NCBI GenBank assembly: GCA_002633005.1
Contig: NMRA01000415.1
Coordinates: 60,001 to 124,000, forward strand
Source: Phoronis australis
Taxonomy: Eukaryota; Phoronida; Phoronidae
Reading direction: 5' to 3'
DNA length: 64,000 nucleotides
A program made the translations under genes and the position numbers. The number at the start of each line of letters is the position of its first letter. The first letter of the stretch is position 1. Positions 25,971 to 39,039 of the stretch are shown here, in pieces. The notes under the pieces were generated by a model. That model had not been told where the DNA came from, did not search any database, and saw only the letters and a list, made by a program, of their open reading frames with translations.

Positions 25971-28500
25971 TCGGGCCCTGAGCTTGGCTGGCATTTCCCT
26001 TTTTTACGAGGGTCGACTCGGCAAGTTTGAAAGCCAAAACAAGATATATACAATGGGACCTACTGAAGTTACAAATGCAGTTCCCGGAAAATGGTAATCG
26101 TCTCGTCTGCTCTTCAGTGAGTGGAAGAATCAACCTCTTTTGTGAGAGTGCGAGGAACCGACATATATGTAATTTTTTCAGTAAATAGAGTTTGAGAAAA
26201 ACACAAGTTAACTAAAAAGTATCTCAGAGTTACATGCAGTATATTGTGCGGCAGTATAGAACAGTAAGTAAACAATAAAAATGTGAAATTATGTCCATTT
26301 CCGTTAACGTACTCTCTCCTTAGGTTTAGAAGAACAGGGCTATTGGTGACAGCTTGTGGAGATATTTCCGTGATAGAGATAGCACGCTCACAATTAGTTA
26401 TCTCAGATCACTTTCTGTTTTCAACCACCAGACTTGAGCCAGAGCAGACTTTCGTGTAGGTGTGTCTTATGGGAAAGTCATTTAGCCATGTACAATGATT
26501 TCGAATGGTAAAAAGCCACAGGTCTGGTGGATTTTGGGTTGTGGGATTTGGTGGTCGAGGGTGTTGTGAAGAATCCCTCAAATATTCATATTTTATCTTA
26601 TTGGTCGATCGTCATTCCAAATATTATACATGTTGTGATCATAATTTAACAATATTTGTATTGTAATATTATTCAGTCATAATAAATGACCAACTTTATC
26701 TTCTTCCAGCCTCTATTTCATCTCTGGAAATTTACCTTGGGTCGCACTCATTTACGTTCGACTTTATGTCAAAATAAATGTTTCTTTATTGGTACTAAAC
26801 TTAATGTGATATTCTTAATGACAAATTGTGTCTACGCCACATTTCACCAAAAAGAATGGTGCACCGTTTTCGTACACTGTATCCGAAGCACGCTTTGCGG
26901 GTTCATTGAGAGATTGGATACGACATAAGTATGCAGCTTCAACAACATGACGTCATATGGATCTAACAATCATAGAAATATGTGTCAGTAAGAAGTATAC
27001 AGCGCGTGTCAGATTCAGTCATATGCCTAACATATACGTGCATATTTAATAGTAAAGAATGCTTGGTGATTTTATTTTGTCTTTTGAACGTCCTTTTTTA
27101 CGAATTCCCATAATAGACCCAACTCTCAGTCAGAAATTTATCGATTATAAGGTTGGTTGGATCCAAGCAGATACGCTAGGTGACTTGCGAACAGTTTGGC
27201 TAAACGTTGCAGCTTGCAAACGGCACCATTGTTCAAACACCCAGGCTGTCAGCAAGCGCTGGCGGTTAACAATACAACTAACATGTCGCCTTTTAAAATA
27301 TTTCCAGCTTTGTCACTAGCATAACAATTGACATTTCTTAGTTTTCAAACGTTAAAATTTCAGTCACAATTAGATGTTTTTTGTAATAAGCTCAGCGTGA
27401 CATTAGGTCACTGATAGGTAGTGCAAACTTGTTCCTGTATTCTTCTGCAGATACGAAAGGTTTGATCTGATTTAATCTACCAAAACACAATTAAAATAAA
27501 AAATAGTTAAGAGCAACTTGATAACCTTTATACTCCAATAAAAAACTTGAGTTGTCAACTGATCTGTTGACGACGCAATGAATATTTGGTGAGTATGACA
27601 CATGTGAATCGTACGGATAGTTTGTTTAAGCCAGGTTGTGAACGCAAATTTCTGAGAAATAAGTGACCATCAGATTTAAGATTTCACTTAAAATTATGTA
27701 GCAGTTTAATTTAGAACGTTACTTCAAAGTTAATTGCCATAATGTCCACGCTGACAAAAACCAGTAAATGTATACAATTTTTGAGAGAAGAAAGGTCAAG
27801 GTTTATAAATTGCACTTAATACTTTCGAGTCATTGTTATCATAACAGTGCAAATCTTTTACTTATAAGTCACATTTTGTTTTTACATAACGGTACGTTCA
27901 TAGTACAAATACCCTCGACTTAATGAAACATGTTAATGTCTCTTAAAAACGTTGCTAAGAATTTCGATTACTGATTAAGAGGACATTCTACCCCACATTA
28001 ACTTTTAAAATGTAAGGCGGGATTGAGAGTTTTTGTTAAAAAGCAGTGGTCGTGTTCGTCTATCGCACAGGTCAATAACACTTGGACAATAAGAATCGAG
28101 ACAGCGTATTTGAAATTGACTGAAAACTTTCAATGAAGTACACAGGGCCGTTTTCAATAACTCGTGCTCCTCAGTTCAGATGAAAGCTATTTGCATAAAT
28201 ATAACACTTGTTAGAAAATAATTTGCAAGTACTCTGCTATAACCCCAGTACATGGCGATTGCGTATACTGTGCAATGTAATTTGTTTTTACTGTGCGATG
28301 TCTAAATATTCAAACTTAACACTAACGACCGACGTCATGATGATGGGATTTTTTTAATCTGTGTCTGTACGCAAACTTCATAAAGCGGTCCCCATGCCTT
28401 TTCTTTTCATTAAATATCACATGGGCGTGGGAAAGCATCACACCCAGTTGATGCAAATCCGGCACGATATCAACGCGCTAACTTAAAAAGTCACTGATAT
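25971..28500. other. Intergenic, no supported feature
   Basis: AT-rich, with scattered short open frames only. No recognised domain or repeat. Confidence 0.5.
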
Positions 28501-28555
28501 CAAGAAACCAACTAAAAGTAATAACAAAAATTATGCGCGCAACATCACTACAGTG

Positions 28556-29101
28556 ATGTACTCCACGGATTTTGAGGACGATATACAATATAAAGCAATG
28601 GAACATAAAATCGCACATCGTCACGGAACTCCTAGATTACAGTGTACTTGTTCTCAACGGCCGTATGCACGCAAATTCACAATTCTCACAGGATCAAAAT
28701 TACGCATGCCTTCGCTTTTTGTATCATCTTTCTATGCTATGAACACCTCGTTGATGGAATGTTATGGCGACTCTCTGAATGAAAGGACTTTGGGTACAAA
28801 CGGAAGTGCTCTAATCACGGAGGGAGATTCTAATTCAGTGACCGATTTTTTACTTTTGATAGTTGATAATAGTAAACACATTTCCAGGCTGGAACTCATG
28901 CTTTTCTGCCATATAAAAGCAAGATCTCGATTTCCAAGGGAACTAGAAACGAAGACAAGCAATTCATTCACACAGGTACTAAATATTGAAAAATACTTTT
29001 TAGAATTTCTAAGCAATATTCTACATATCCTTGATGTGACACTAAACCAGTGTCTGGCCATCAAATACACTACTGTTGATTTAGAACTCATTTTGTTATA
29101 A
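28556..29101 (+). CDS. Orphan open reading frame, 181 codons
   Basis: ATG at 28556, stop ending at 29101. An uninterrupted frame of this length is unusual in DNA this AT-rich: a rough estimate from stop-codon frequency gives well under one expected by chance in the window. The protein starts MYSTDFEDDIQYKAMEHKI and ends in a hydrophobic segment, with no domain I recognise. There are no convincing splice borders and no neighbouring gene. It could be a single-exon gene, an exon, a fragment of a mobile element, or chance. Confidence 0.25.
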   Translation: MYSTDFEDDIQYKAMEHKIAHRHGTPRLQCTCSQRPYARKFTILTGSKLRMPSLFVSSFYAMNTSLMECYGDSLNERTLGTNGSALITEGDSNSVTDFLLLIVDNSKHISRLELMLFCHIKARSRFPRELETKTSNSFTQVLNIEKYFLEFLSNILHILDVTLNQCLAIKYTTVDLELILL

Positions 29102-29789
29102 AACTGTTCTCATAGTGTGCTTTTTTGGGGCATGATTCCTGATTCATGTAAGATCACACATTCAGAAGTACACGAGTACAAAGAAGAACAATAAATTTTA
29201 ACATAATAAAGCCCGGGCACTGCACCCCAGTTCACTTCAGCGATTTGCGGTTATCGCCAGGACTCTGAACTCAATCAATACCTCACTCTTCGGCTTGTAA
29301 CGTTGTTTTCTTGTTTTTCATATTATATTCTGTTACTTAGTTACTTGTTTAAATTCTAGAGTATTGTCTGACACTGTTGTTGGTTAATGTTCAGATACAA
29401 AAAGCTGACGCAGTGGTCGGATGATGGAATTCTTCGATTCTCTGTAACTCTATTTAGCTGGTGATTCAGCTGGTAAACTCTAAACCTGTTTAAGGGCGGA
29501 CATCCAATAACTTGTAACTCTATTTACATGAGTTACGCCTTCAGCGATTTCTTTGGATTTGGATTTGTTACTGAGTACATGTAGCACACATCACGAATTT
29601 TCGTCCGACCGGTTGGCTAGGAGTATACAGTGGGATGTCACGGATGATGGTTTCGTTGTGGAAGCGTGGCTGGACGACCTATTCCAACTGCAGCAGATGT
29701 CCGTTCCTGCATGTAACATTCAGAATATAAATCCAGCTTAACACACGACACATGTTCTTACAAAGTGAACATGTATATCGCCAAGACTC

Positions 29790-30970
29790 CTATTCGTGTA
29801 CAGTTGTCCGCATTGTTTTATCACCTACTCTTTTTGCACTGTTCATAACTGATTTGGCAGCGAAATTAAAACATTTAAATTTAGGTTCGGATAATGATTC
29901 GTCTTTGTTTTATACCGATGATATATTAGTAATTGCCGAAAGCGAAGGAAATTTACAGGCTTTATGGAATATAGTTGACGAACGGTTCATGTACTCCAAA
30001 CGGAGGTTTATTGTCAGTCAGGAAAAAATTACACTTCAGATCCAAGCATATCTCTCTTAGTCTATATCCTTTTCGGTTTGGCCGATCAGATCTAGACTAT
30101 GTGCCCATTTATAAATATTTAGGAATAACTTTAAATGAACATTTGACGTTTTCTCAAACTGCTAAAACTCAGAGTCTGCCACAAGAGCTTCCGGCGCTTT
30201 AATTAAAACTTTTAAAAAGAATAAAAATATGAGGTACACAACATTCATTACATTATTCAATGCATGTGTTGTGTCTGGTAGTGATTATTGTGTAGGTCTC
30301 TGGCGTGGCTCTAGTTTACAGCCTTATAATGTCATGCAGGATAGATCCGCGATATTTTTCTTGGGTGTTAACATATTTGCTTCTAATCATGCTCTTAAAT
30401 GTTATTGGTGGGAATTGCCCAGTGTTCGGCGGAAAATTGAGCTTCTGAGAGGTAGGAGTTGTGTTATTAATTTCGAGTAAGAAAAACTAACATATCGAAT
30501 GTTTTGGTAGGACTACAATGCCTGAAGTAATAATCGGTAATCTGAAGTTTTGAGGAATTGGCGATTTCGGATATTTTTGCAACTTACACGTACATTCAGT
30601 TAATCTCTCTCGCTATGAGAATATTTTGCATTATTTGGCTTGTAATAGGTGGCTGTTTGAATGCCGTTTGAAACCAAAGATAAGAACTTATGTTTTGATG
30701 AATACTGTTTTACGTTCAGTTAGACTCAACAGGACCTAGTAGGTCAATTCTTGCTCAAATTAGAACAGGATCCCCCCAGGTATTGGTTAAGGTTGGGCGT
30801 TTTTGTTCTCTGGATTTTCATGGTAGAATTAGTTGTCTTTGTCAAACTGGTTAAGTTGAAACTGAAGTACTCTTTCTGTTTGAGTGTCCGTTTTTCCTAT
30901 ATGCCTGAAACACCTTTTGAACTCAAATTGAGATTCAATATCCATGGTTTTGCGCAGAAAGCTGTGAAGT
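29790..30970 (+). pseudogene. Decayed LINE reverse transcriptase, 3' half
   Basis: Across three frames the order of a LINE C-terminal half is kept. LSPTLFALFITDLAAKLK is followed by SLFYTDDILVIAESEGNLQ (the YADD catalytic box, here YTDD). Next comes IYKYLGITLNEHLTFSQTAK (the thumb), then TTFITLFNACVVSGSDYCVG and FFLGVN. Near 30740-30930 there is a remnant of the ILAQIRTG..GRFC..C region ending in FLFECPF. Frame changes near 30030 and 30190 and several stops show it is dead. The family is of the CR1/L2/jockey type in a broad sense; I cannot assign the clade. It differs from the LINE at 18440-19620. Confidence 0.82.
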
Positions 30971-32567
30971 TAAATTAATAACAGTTATGCAGAATGTGGT
31001 ATCAGTAAAACTTCAGTTTTAATCAAAAATATTTTTGAAATCAGGATTTTTTATATGATCACTTTTATCATTGTGTTCTCTTTTTGGTCCCCTTGCAATG
31101 TGTGCACACTTGTTTGTTTCTCTTTTATTTTTTCATGTATCTAAAGTGACTAATAAGCCCCGTGTAGGACTGGGTGTTCTTGTTTTGTTACGTATTAATT
31201 GTTTAAATCTACTTGAACACATGTGACTTTAACAAAAATTACTTATACTTACTTATTTATTGTAACAATAAGTTCACATGAAATTCAACGTCTTACCACC
31301 AGTCGATCTATATGCTAGGGTTGCAGAATGGACATTTCAATAAGCAGTACTTCACCAGTGACCATCCCGGCTCTATTGCACACTGAAATGCTCGTGAAAA
31401 TGAAGTGAACATTGATCTACAACCTGCGGCGTGGCAGGCAACGGTAAAACCCTCACATTTTTGTGTGCCACCATATGTACCGGCATTTTACATTGCGCAT
31501 CCAACGAATGTCAAAATGTGGCTCAATATAAGTCAGACTGAGTAAATCATTGTCTCCTCATATTCACGGGTACATACTCAGTACAATGTACCAATTCAGT
31601 GTCCTGTTGGTTTGAAAGTTGCAGAATTTATTGCTTACCGTCTCAGGACATTGGCCAAAACGAGGCAAAGGGGCTACCGGCTTTTTATTTTGAAAGAAAG
31701 TGACTTTCTGAAACTGAAGAAAAATGTTAAATTTTTAATGTTTATTATGAATCATTCAGTACAATAAAAATATTTTTCAACAGAAATCTCCATTGTATCT
31801 GGGCTAAATACCTACAGATAATTACAATTCTTACTCACAACTACACAAATTAAAAAAAATATGTTAAGATGACATGTAGTTGTGAACGTTAATGACTCAT
31901 TTCCATTCAAAATTTTTTATACTCGTATACAATTTTATCAACTCAAATAAAACTATTTAATGTTAAAAAGAAGTTTTGATACTACAAAGAAAAGACACAA
32001 ACAAATGATATGACACGTCAAGATGACATTGTGACAGTAACATAGGGACAATTACAAAGGCAGACTTTGAGGCCCAGAACAGCCCCCCTCCACCTCCTCC
32101 AGGGGCACGGTCAAACATAATGAAAAGTTTTTGTCATGCCGATTGTACAGCTTCAACAGGAGTTGTACTCTAAATCATGCAGTTGCTCCTCCTAACGGCA
32201 TCCTCTATCCGCTATCCCTTAACATACATGTACACCCAGTACAGACGCCACCAATTAAGCATGATTGATAATAGCTTGAAAAATTCAGACGCAGTTTTCC
32301 AAATTTGTATCTCCTCTTCAAGAATGGATGAGCCCAAATCGACCTGTTAGTCGTATTTTGTACAATCATTGGTATTTAAAAGTTCGGTTGTTCCTCACCT
32401 TGGAAGGTTTAGTCGCTATCAAGGGCATCATAAGCAACAATCAAAAGCAGATTCATAACCATCATTCTAAAATTTTTGATTCTAATGACTTGTTGAATGA
32501 CGTCATTAATGTACTCGCAAAGAAGTTGCCAAATGTCTCCATATCAGCCTATCATTTTACAAAAGTA

Positions 32568-32660
32568 CATTATAACTGGCAGTCATGAATTGAGTGCATT
32601 ATAACTGGCAGTCGTGATTTGAGTACATTATGACTGGCCGTCATGGATTGAGTACATTTT
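32568..32660. repeat. 29-bp tandem repeat, 3.2 copies
   Basis: Units start at 32568, 32597 and 32626 with CATTATAACTGGCAGTCATG and end in ATTGAGTA. A few substitutions separate them. Confidence 0.9.
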
Positions 32661-33194
32661 TGTTACCGATATAAGTGTATTATAAAAAATGTCTGCATAA
32701 TTTGTGTAGCTACGCGTGCATATATTGTGTTTACTGTTTTGCATTGTGTCGATGATAACTCATTTATACGATGTTAATATTGCTCGAAGAAAATGTTCTA
32801 TTTCTGAATTATATTATGATCTAATGTATCCAAATTATATGTTGAAATGCAGGAGCGAAGCGTTGATATGTGCCGACGACTGTAAATGTGTTTTAATGGC
32901 GTGGCCATTAGATAGAGGAGAATGCATCAAGTCTGTCAGGATATGGAAAAAGTATCGTTATCTCTCTATTACAAAACCATTGGTAAAAGTGTATGAGATG
33001 TCACCCACAACTGCAAAAATACTAAGGCTTAATTAAAGTACACTGGGAACCGAATCGCCAGGTAAGGAACGGACTTGACAAATTGTGATCCAGTGAGGGG
33101 AATTGCAGTCAGCCGCAAATGTAAATACTATAACCATTTTATTTTACTGGTGTTGATCCTCAAGTTAATTGCCTCGGTCCAATGAATAACAATA

Positions 33195-33500
33195 GACAAT
33201 ACTGTGGCTCGTGTAAGCATCAACACTTGACACACAGAAGAATGTCATTGGCATGGGCCTTATTTATCTATTATTAATGTAATATTAACGATGAGGGTAA
33301 CGCCATCAATTCACAATGCTTTCCATGGGGGCCCTTAGACATTGGCATAGGTCTGTCCAATTACATATACATATGCAAGCATCAGCACTTGACAGACTGA
33401 AGACAATGTCATAGGCATAGGCCTGTACAAGTATACGTGCAACCATCAACATTTGACACATATAAGACAATTTCATTGGCTCAGGCCTCTACAAGTATGC
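33195..33500. repeat. Degenerate tandem repeat around CATCAACACTTGACA
   Basis: Segments near 33217, 33380 and 33444 share GCATCA(A/G)CACTTGACA, then AAGACAATGTCAT.GGC, then AGGCCTGTACAAG. The spacing is irregular (about 65-160 bp). Non-coding. Confidence 0.65.
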
Positions 33501-36296
33501 TATCCAGCAGCTGCCTTAATATGCAGTCGATGAACACTTTGAAGAGAGTAGGCGAAGTGGCTCCAACGTGTGGAGATTCTCTAGTGAGACGAGCATTCAG
33601 ACTAGATATGGTTTTCTCAAGCTTATCTGTTGCTGTCTGATTGCTCAACGAGTACATATTACATCGCGTAAGCCCATTGATAACTGCACATTTATTACAT
33701 CTCTATAGTGACTGAACTGAGTACTTGTAATACGTGAAAGGAGCTCAATATCCATGTTGGAAGACTTACAGCATGTTTGCTATGCAATTTATTATGGCGT
33801 TTGAACAGAGATACCATTATGCTTTGATTTATTAACCGATGGCACCGGACAAGAACATTTAAGAATACTTTTCTCTGAAAGTGAAAATTCCACAAAGTCA
33901 TCAGATTGAGATATGCAATTTTCATCATATTTTATGAATACTTCAAGACATGTGTATGAAAGCAAATTATACCAAGCCCAACAGCAAAGGATTGTGTTGC
34001 AATTTGAAAGTTTCTGACGGCAATTTTTAGGCCAAAAAATAACAAAGTCGAATATTCTCATCCGCAATGGTAATAAAATGGAATACAATTTCGATTGCTG
34101 ATATATATGATCATTTAACTTATAAAGCAACTGTTGCGCTAAAAAAACAACAATGTTGTCAATGGAGAAAGGCGAAAAGGGTATGCGTTTTGTGGGCAAA
34201 TATTTTAAAAAATGGTGTGGCTCTATTTCAAGACGAGCTTATTTCGCGTTTGCCCCCCCCTCCCATGTAGCCAACTTGTCTTCCTTTGTAAACTCCATCA
34301 CATCTCGACTCAACAGTGTACATTTCATCTGCTACGTATTCGTGATCTCACTTCGTTTTCCTTTTCAAAGGGTGAATCAAATTTGTTGAGAATTTGCAGC
34401 AGGAATGACGAGAAATCGTGCCCTGTACACCAAAAAGTACCCACCAAATTCCTCGACAATTCAAAAGATGCACAAAATTCTTCCTCCTGAGTTCTGTCTG
34501 ACGGTGTTTCCATGCCGTCAGATGGTAACTTCAAAAAGTGTACATAGAATACAACAAATACACCAGCCTTTTATCGTCTACATTTAATAGCAAGGGATAC
34601 GATAATACGTGACGAGCCATGGGTATAAAATGCGTTAACAATAAAATATGAGTGCTCGTCTGCCCGTAGAACGGTTTGATTGTCACAATGCAAGTCGAAA
34701 AATTCGTATTTTACTTTCTATAGTAACATACTGTAATTTTCGTAAAGAGTGTTCCAATCAACGTTCTCTAGGTTAACACACACGCTACGCTGCTGCATGT
34801 ATAACAATCGCTGTTATTTTCTTGATGAAGGGGCAGGAATTGATGACAAACTACAGGAAGTCATATACTGCCACCCACGTAGTGATCGATCCACCCTACT
34901 GTTTTCAAATAAGTTTTTCATACAAAATAACAGAAATTTAACAACAGAAGTGAGGAGAGAAACACCTGCCTTCGTTTTCACACTCCTTATATGTGTTTGG
35001 CTGAAATTTACAGTTAATTTCAGGGGGTCTCCAAGAGATATGCCAAAGGGTGATTCTTTTATTTTTATGTATTTGCATATCCTGGAAGTGCTTCCATAGC
35101 CTGAAAAAATTCAATTACTTTTTGTCTTACGTCACTGAAACAGAGGACTAGAGCTGGTCTTGGAACTAGTATAAATAAAGGATCACGCTAGAATCTATAT
35201 GTGATTGATTTCGCAAATTAGGAGGCAGTCCATATAAAAACCAGTAGATTTTCAAAAATCAGTCAATACGTCAAAATTTAAAACAACTTTAAAACAACAA
35301 TTTTTTGTTCATGGGTAGGCATCCTAACAAAATCCCAAATGCCAAATTTTGTGTACTCAATGACCCCTAATTTCGACGCTGGAGCATGATAACACAAAAT
35401 GGCACAATTGGGCATATTAGCCGTCTCAAAAATCGCATGTTTTCAACAACAAAAATGAGTAACATACAAAATAGATCAAAAGCTATATTTTGGTGGCTTA
35501 AATAACCAACGTATACTGAGCACAATTCTGTACTATTTATTAAAATCTGACAGTTTTGTGCTTTACACGGGAGATAATCCAAAGACCACTTTTTGGGGCT
35601 AATTTTAGTGGCCATTTTTGTGACCTTCTTACTGCCATAAAACACCTTGTAGCCTTATGTGACGTTTTGAACATACAGTTAAAGAGCTAGTCTTGATGAC
35701 TGAGCAATAAAATATCTTGCCTCAACTTTGCACTTCAGTGAAAATTGTCTTGCAATACCGTCTATTTTCATAGTTTGGAAATGACGAGCAGAGTTTACAG
35801 ACCATTTGAACAAACTTTTAGGCAAGAAGTCTGCTTTAAATAGTTATAGTAACCAAGTCTAAACTCTTTCAAATGAAAACAGGATGTTTTCCGGGCTTAT
35901 TACGCGGCTAGTATCAAAACTGAACCCGATGACCTTTGCCCATAGAGTGAGTCAGTTTAAGTTAAGCTTGAGGATATATAAAAATGGACGTGTTACCGTC
36001 TTATATTCTTTCATTTCTTTTACATTATCAGGTTAATTTAAACACTCTGAAGAACTTTTAAATGGAAATAAATGCCTTTAAGATTAAACGAGTAAAATTG
36101 ATATTTGTAATGACTGGTTTTGAGAGAAGCAAGTGCATTTTAAAAAGACAAAATGGCGGACGATGTCGATGGGCCTTCATGTTCCTTTAGAGTTTATTCA
36201 GCAAAAAATCCGACCACAAAAGCTTTGTGCTTTAGTGAGTTATGTCAAACACACCACTGAACATTTGAGATACAGGAAAGTACCTCACAAAGCAAG

Positions 36297-36437
36297 GCCT
36301 GTGCCATAGTACGGACTTGTACTACCCCGAGTCGGTGAGTTTCTGACTGAGCAGGACCAGTCATGGGCCTGTGCCATAGTACGGACTTGTACTACCCCGA
36401 GTCGGTGAATTTCTGACTGAGCAGGACCAGTCATGGG
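36297..36437. repeat. Perfect-type tandem duplication, 70 bp
   Basis: Two consecutive copies begin GCCTGTGCCATAGTACGGAC and end GGACCAGTCATGG, with a single G/A difference seen (GGTGAG against GGTGAA). A recent event, just before the decayed gene at 36440. Confidence 0.95.
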
Positions 36438-37475
36438 AGAGTCAGGTAATTCTGGATGTTACCACTCTGCTCCTCTCCTCCTGAACTTAGCAGCCTTGTA
36501 AAATTCTACTGGCATTTCTGTTTGGAGATATGACTTAAGTGAAAGTCCGACTGGAAAGGATCTCTGTGATCGCAAGATCGCTCCACTCAAACAATATGCG
36601 AATTACTTTGTAGCCGAAGGTAACAATATCATAAACTTTCTGGATTTGAAAAAAGCATTACTTTCCAGTGGCCGTGTGAAGGGATGTTATGTGTATGCAT
36701 GTTCAGTCAATGCAACAAAGTCTTTTCCAAGATATTAAGTTCCTGGTATAAGAACATTCCTAAATTCCCACTATTCCACCCAAGGAATTCACGAGTGGAA
36801 ATCATTCCATGTAGGTAACGGTAATTTCTTATAAATACTGAGAAAATGGAAACCCTATTTCTCTAAAACACACTAACATCTCTAGACATGGCGGATTTTC
36901 AACACGAAGAGTTGAGGTTGGCATTTTATCTAGTGATGAGCCTCAACAAAATTTCCCTTGTACCCAGCAAGGGTACTCGAATTTTTTTGCTACAGACGCA
37001 GAATTAGGTCAGCATTTGGGTGTGGATAACCACACTAAACATTTATAGAGGGAAACCACGTATGACCACATCGCACGACAGTGGTCAGAAATGCTTTCAG
37101 ATGCAAGAACCGGAGCGTCATTTGAGGCAGCCTCAGAGTACTATTTGGATGAGACGATTGCTGAAGCAATAGGTTAGGCAATGAAAAAAGGTAAAAGGTC
37201 AACAAGATGTTCAGTAAAGGTTAAGAACTTTCTGACGAACATATTCGATGAAGGAGATAAGTCAGGTAAAAACGTTCACCTTCGGAAGTGCCAAAATGGA
37301 GGAAACATTACGAGAACCCACTGGGAAAGTGTTTACCTGTGATGTTAAGTGAATCGCAGATTGGTGGATTTTTTCGAGGTTGTCTGCAGCAATGTTTATG
37401 TCGATGCTATTTCTGGTGAAGCTGCTGTTACGTCGTCAGGGTTACTGAATGAAGCGGTAAATGAGCTCAACGTTT
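36438..37475 (+). pseudogene. Decayed transposon-type C2H2-associated gene
   Basis: Conceptual translation in shifting frames gives the order of motifs of a repetitive protein family common in cnidarian, mollusc and fish genomes. These are CYHSAPLLLNLA near 36455, DLSESPTGKDLCDRKIAPLK near 36530-36590, and an EGNNIINFLDLKKAL..GRVKGC block ending near 36690. A C-terminal part follows with ATDAELGQHLGVD, TYDHIARQWSEML, then AMKKGKRSTRCSVKVKNFL and FDEGDKSGKNV (37000-37270). In-frame stops and frame changes interrupt it at several points, e.g. after GVDNHTKHL and before AMKKGK. No introns are apparent. I recognise the pattern but cannot name the family with certainty. Confidence 0.65.
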
Positions 37476-39039
37476 AGCCTTGTTTTGTAGCATAACAACC
37501 AGTCAAAGATATGTGATATATGAAGTCGAGACCGTTGCTTCTGTTGACTTCATGTCAGTCATGAATGAGTCATTAATAAATTGTCTCTCCTGAACTATTT
37601 TCAATTGACTGTGAATTTTTGCCTTTTTATCCCCGCTGGTGATCACACTGGCAGAAATATTCAGCGTTAGGGTGCCCGTGTATGTGTGGGGGGAACACCA
37701 GATTTCTGGGGACTGGTGGCGACTAAAATTTGTAGCAAACAGCAGGGACATTACAATATGAACCCAAAGTTACAATGACTATTGACAAGTTGAAGGATTT
37801 TTTGCACTGAACACTAGGGGGCCATATCCACCTTGGGTGCCTTCCTTTGCCTGTGGCACGAAAAAGGCAGATAGAAAACAAGAGTAAGGCAGGGGTGAGT
37901 TCAGTAACACTAGAACCTCTCTAAAACTTATCCAAAACCATGTGTTCTCATTTAAAATGCATGGCAATATCTCGCGCAGTCTTGAATTATAGCAAGGTCA
38001 TCGTGTTACTGTTCTTGTTCTAGATGCGTCTTCAGTCTCCACGTAAACAAAAGCAGCGCCATCTATCATTTAGGAGAACGCATGGCAGTTGATTTACGTA
38101 CATATTTTTGTAATAAGCAATAATCACCAATGCCGTTTTCAGAGAATGGAAATTAATAATGTTGTCTGACTTTTCTCCAAAATACAAGGTTTTTATGTCG
38201 TGTTTCCCAAGCTAATTATATGTTCCAAGAACCCCTATTGGTAGCGGAGGCAACTGAGAACATGCAAAAGGACGGAGTGCAGTTCGTGTAATGCTTCGTA
38301 CGCAAAAACGACATTAGAGGCAAGATTTTTTATTTTAGATAATGAACAGGTTCGGAATGACTGAACAAATTATTATAAAGTCAATTTCAGGAAAGGTGCG
38401 TTATGGCTGCTACAGAGTGCCAAATTTGGCCGAAAATGGCTTCAGTGAAAACCTGAAAAATAGCCGTTTTTGCCTCAAAAATTCAAAACGTACCAATTTA
38501 AAAATGGATTTTGAAAGTTATGCCATTAAATTATTCAGCCATTGCCCTATCAATTCGTATAATTCATTTGTTTTGACCGTACCATACATGCTAGTACAAT
38601 GCATTCAAACATGCCTACTTCGAAGCCCAATTTTGTTGCAAAATGGAGGTACAGGTCACTAAAAGAAAAATAATGAATGAAAATTCTTAAAAAGTGAGGT
38701 TTTTCTATATCTCAACAAACCAAACTCATGTGCTAAGTTTCAAAAAAACCTGTGATTTTGGGTATAGACTCTACATGTTGGTTTTTATATGGAGTCACTC
38801 TTAATCTCCTAAGTATGCAATAATAGTGCGTTTAATCAAGTAGAATAATGTTGTTGCCTACTACATTTAACGTAAACTTTGTAATTCATTAAAAAATTCA
38901 AGTAGATGTCCGCATTCCAAAAACATGGGAGCACAGCCTGGGCACTTTTCATTTCGTATTATCTTCAATAACAGCTTATTATTTAAAATGACTTATTCTT
39001 ATCAAAATGACATAGGCAGAAAATTGAATTTTGGGCCTA
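37476..39039. other. Intergenic with dispersed repeat fragments
   Basis: 37915-38005 (minus) belongs to a dispersed repeat also seen near 46167-46285. 38390-38815 is the inverted partner of 35214-35640. A 106-codon frame at 38342-38662 has no recognised motif. Confidence 0.45.

Larger units (their letters stand above)
30971..36290. other. Intergenic with small repeats
   Basis: No gene is supported. It includes the 29-bp tandem repeat at 32568-32660 and degenerate ~75-bp repeats at 33195-33500 (GCATCAACACTTGACA.A type). A stretch at 35214-35640 shares its end sequence (CCATATAAAAACCA) with an inverted stretch at 38390-38815. Open frames at 32716-33036 and 34749-35099 have no recognised motif. 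Confidence 0.5.

Noticed and set aside
33792-34199. 135-codon minus-strand frame
   Set aside because: No recognised motif and competing frames on the other strand; not supported as a gene.
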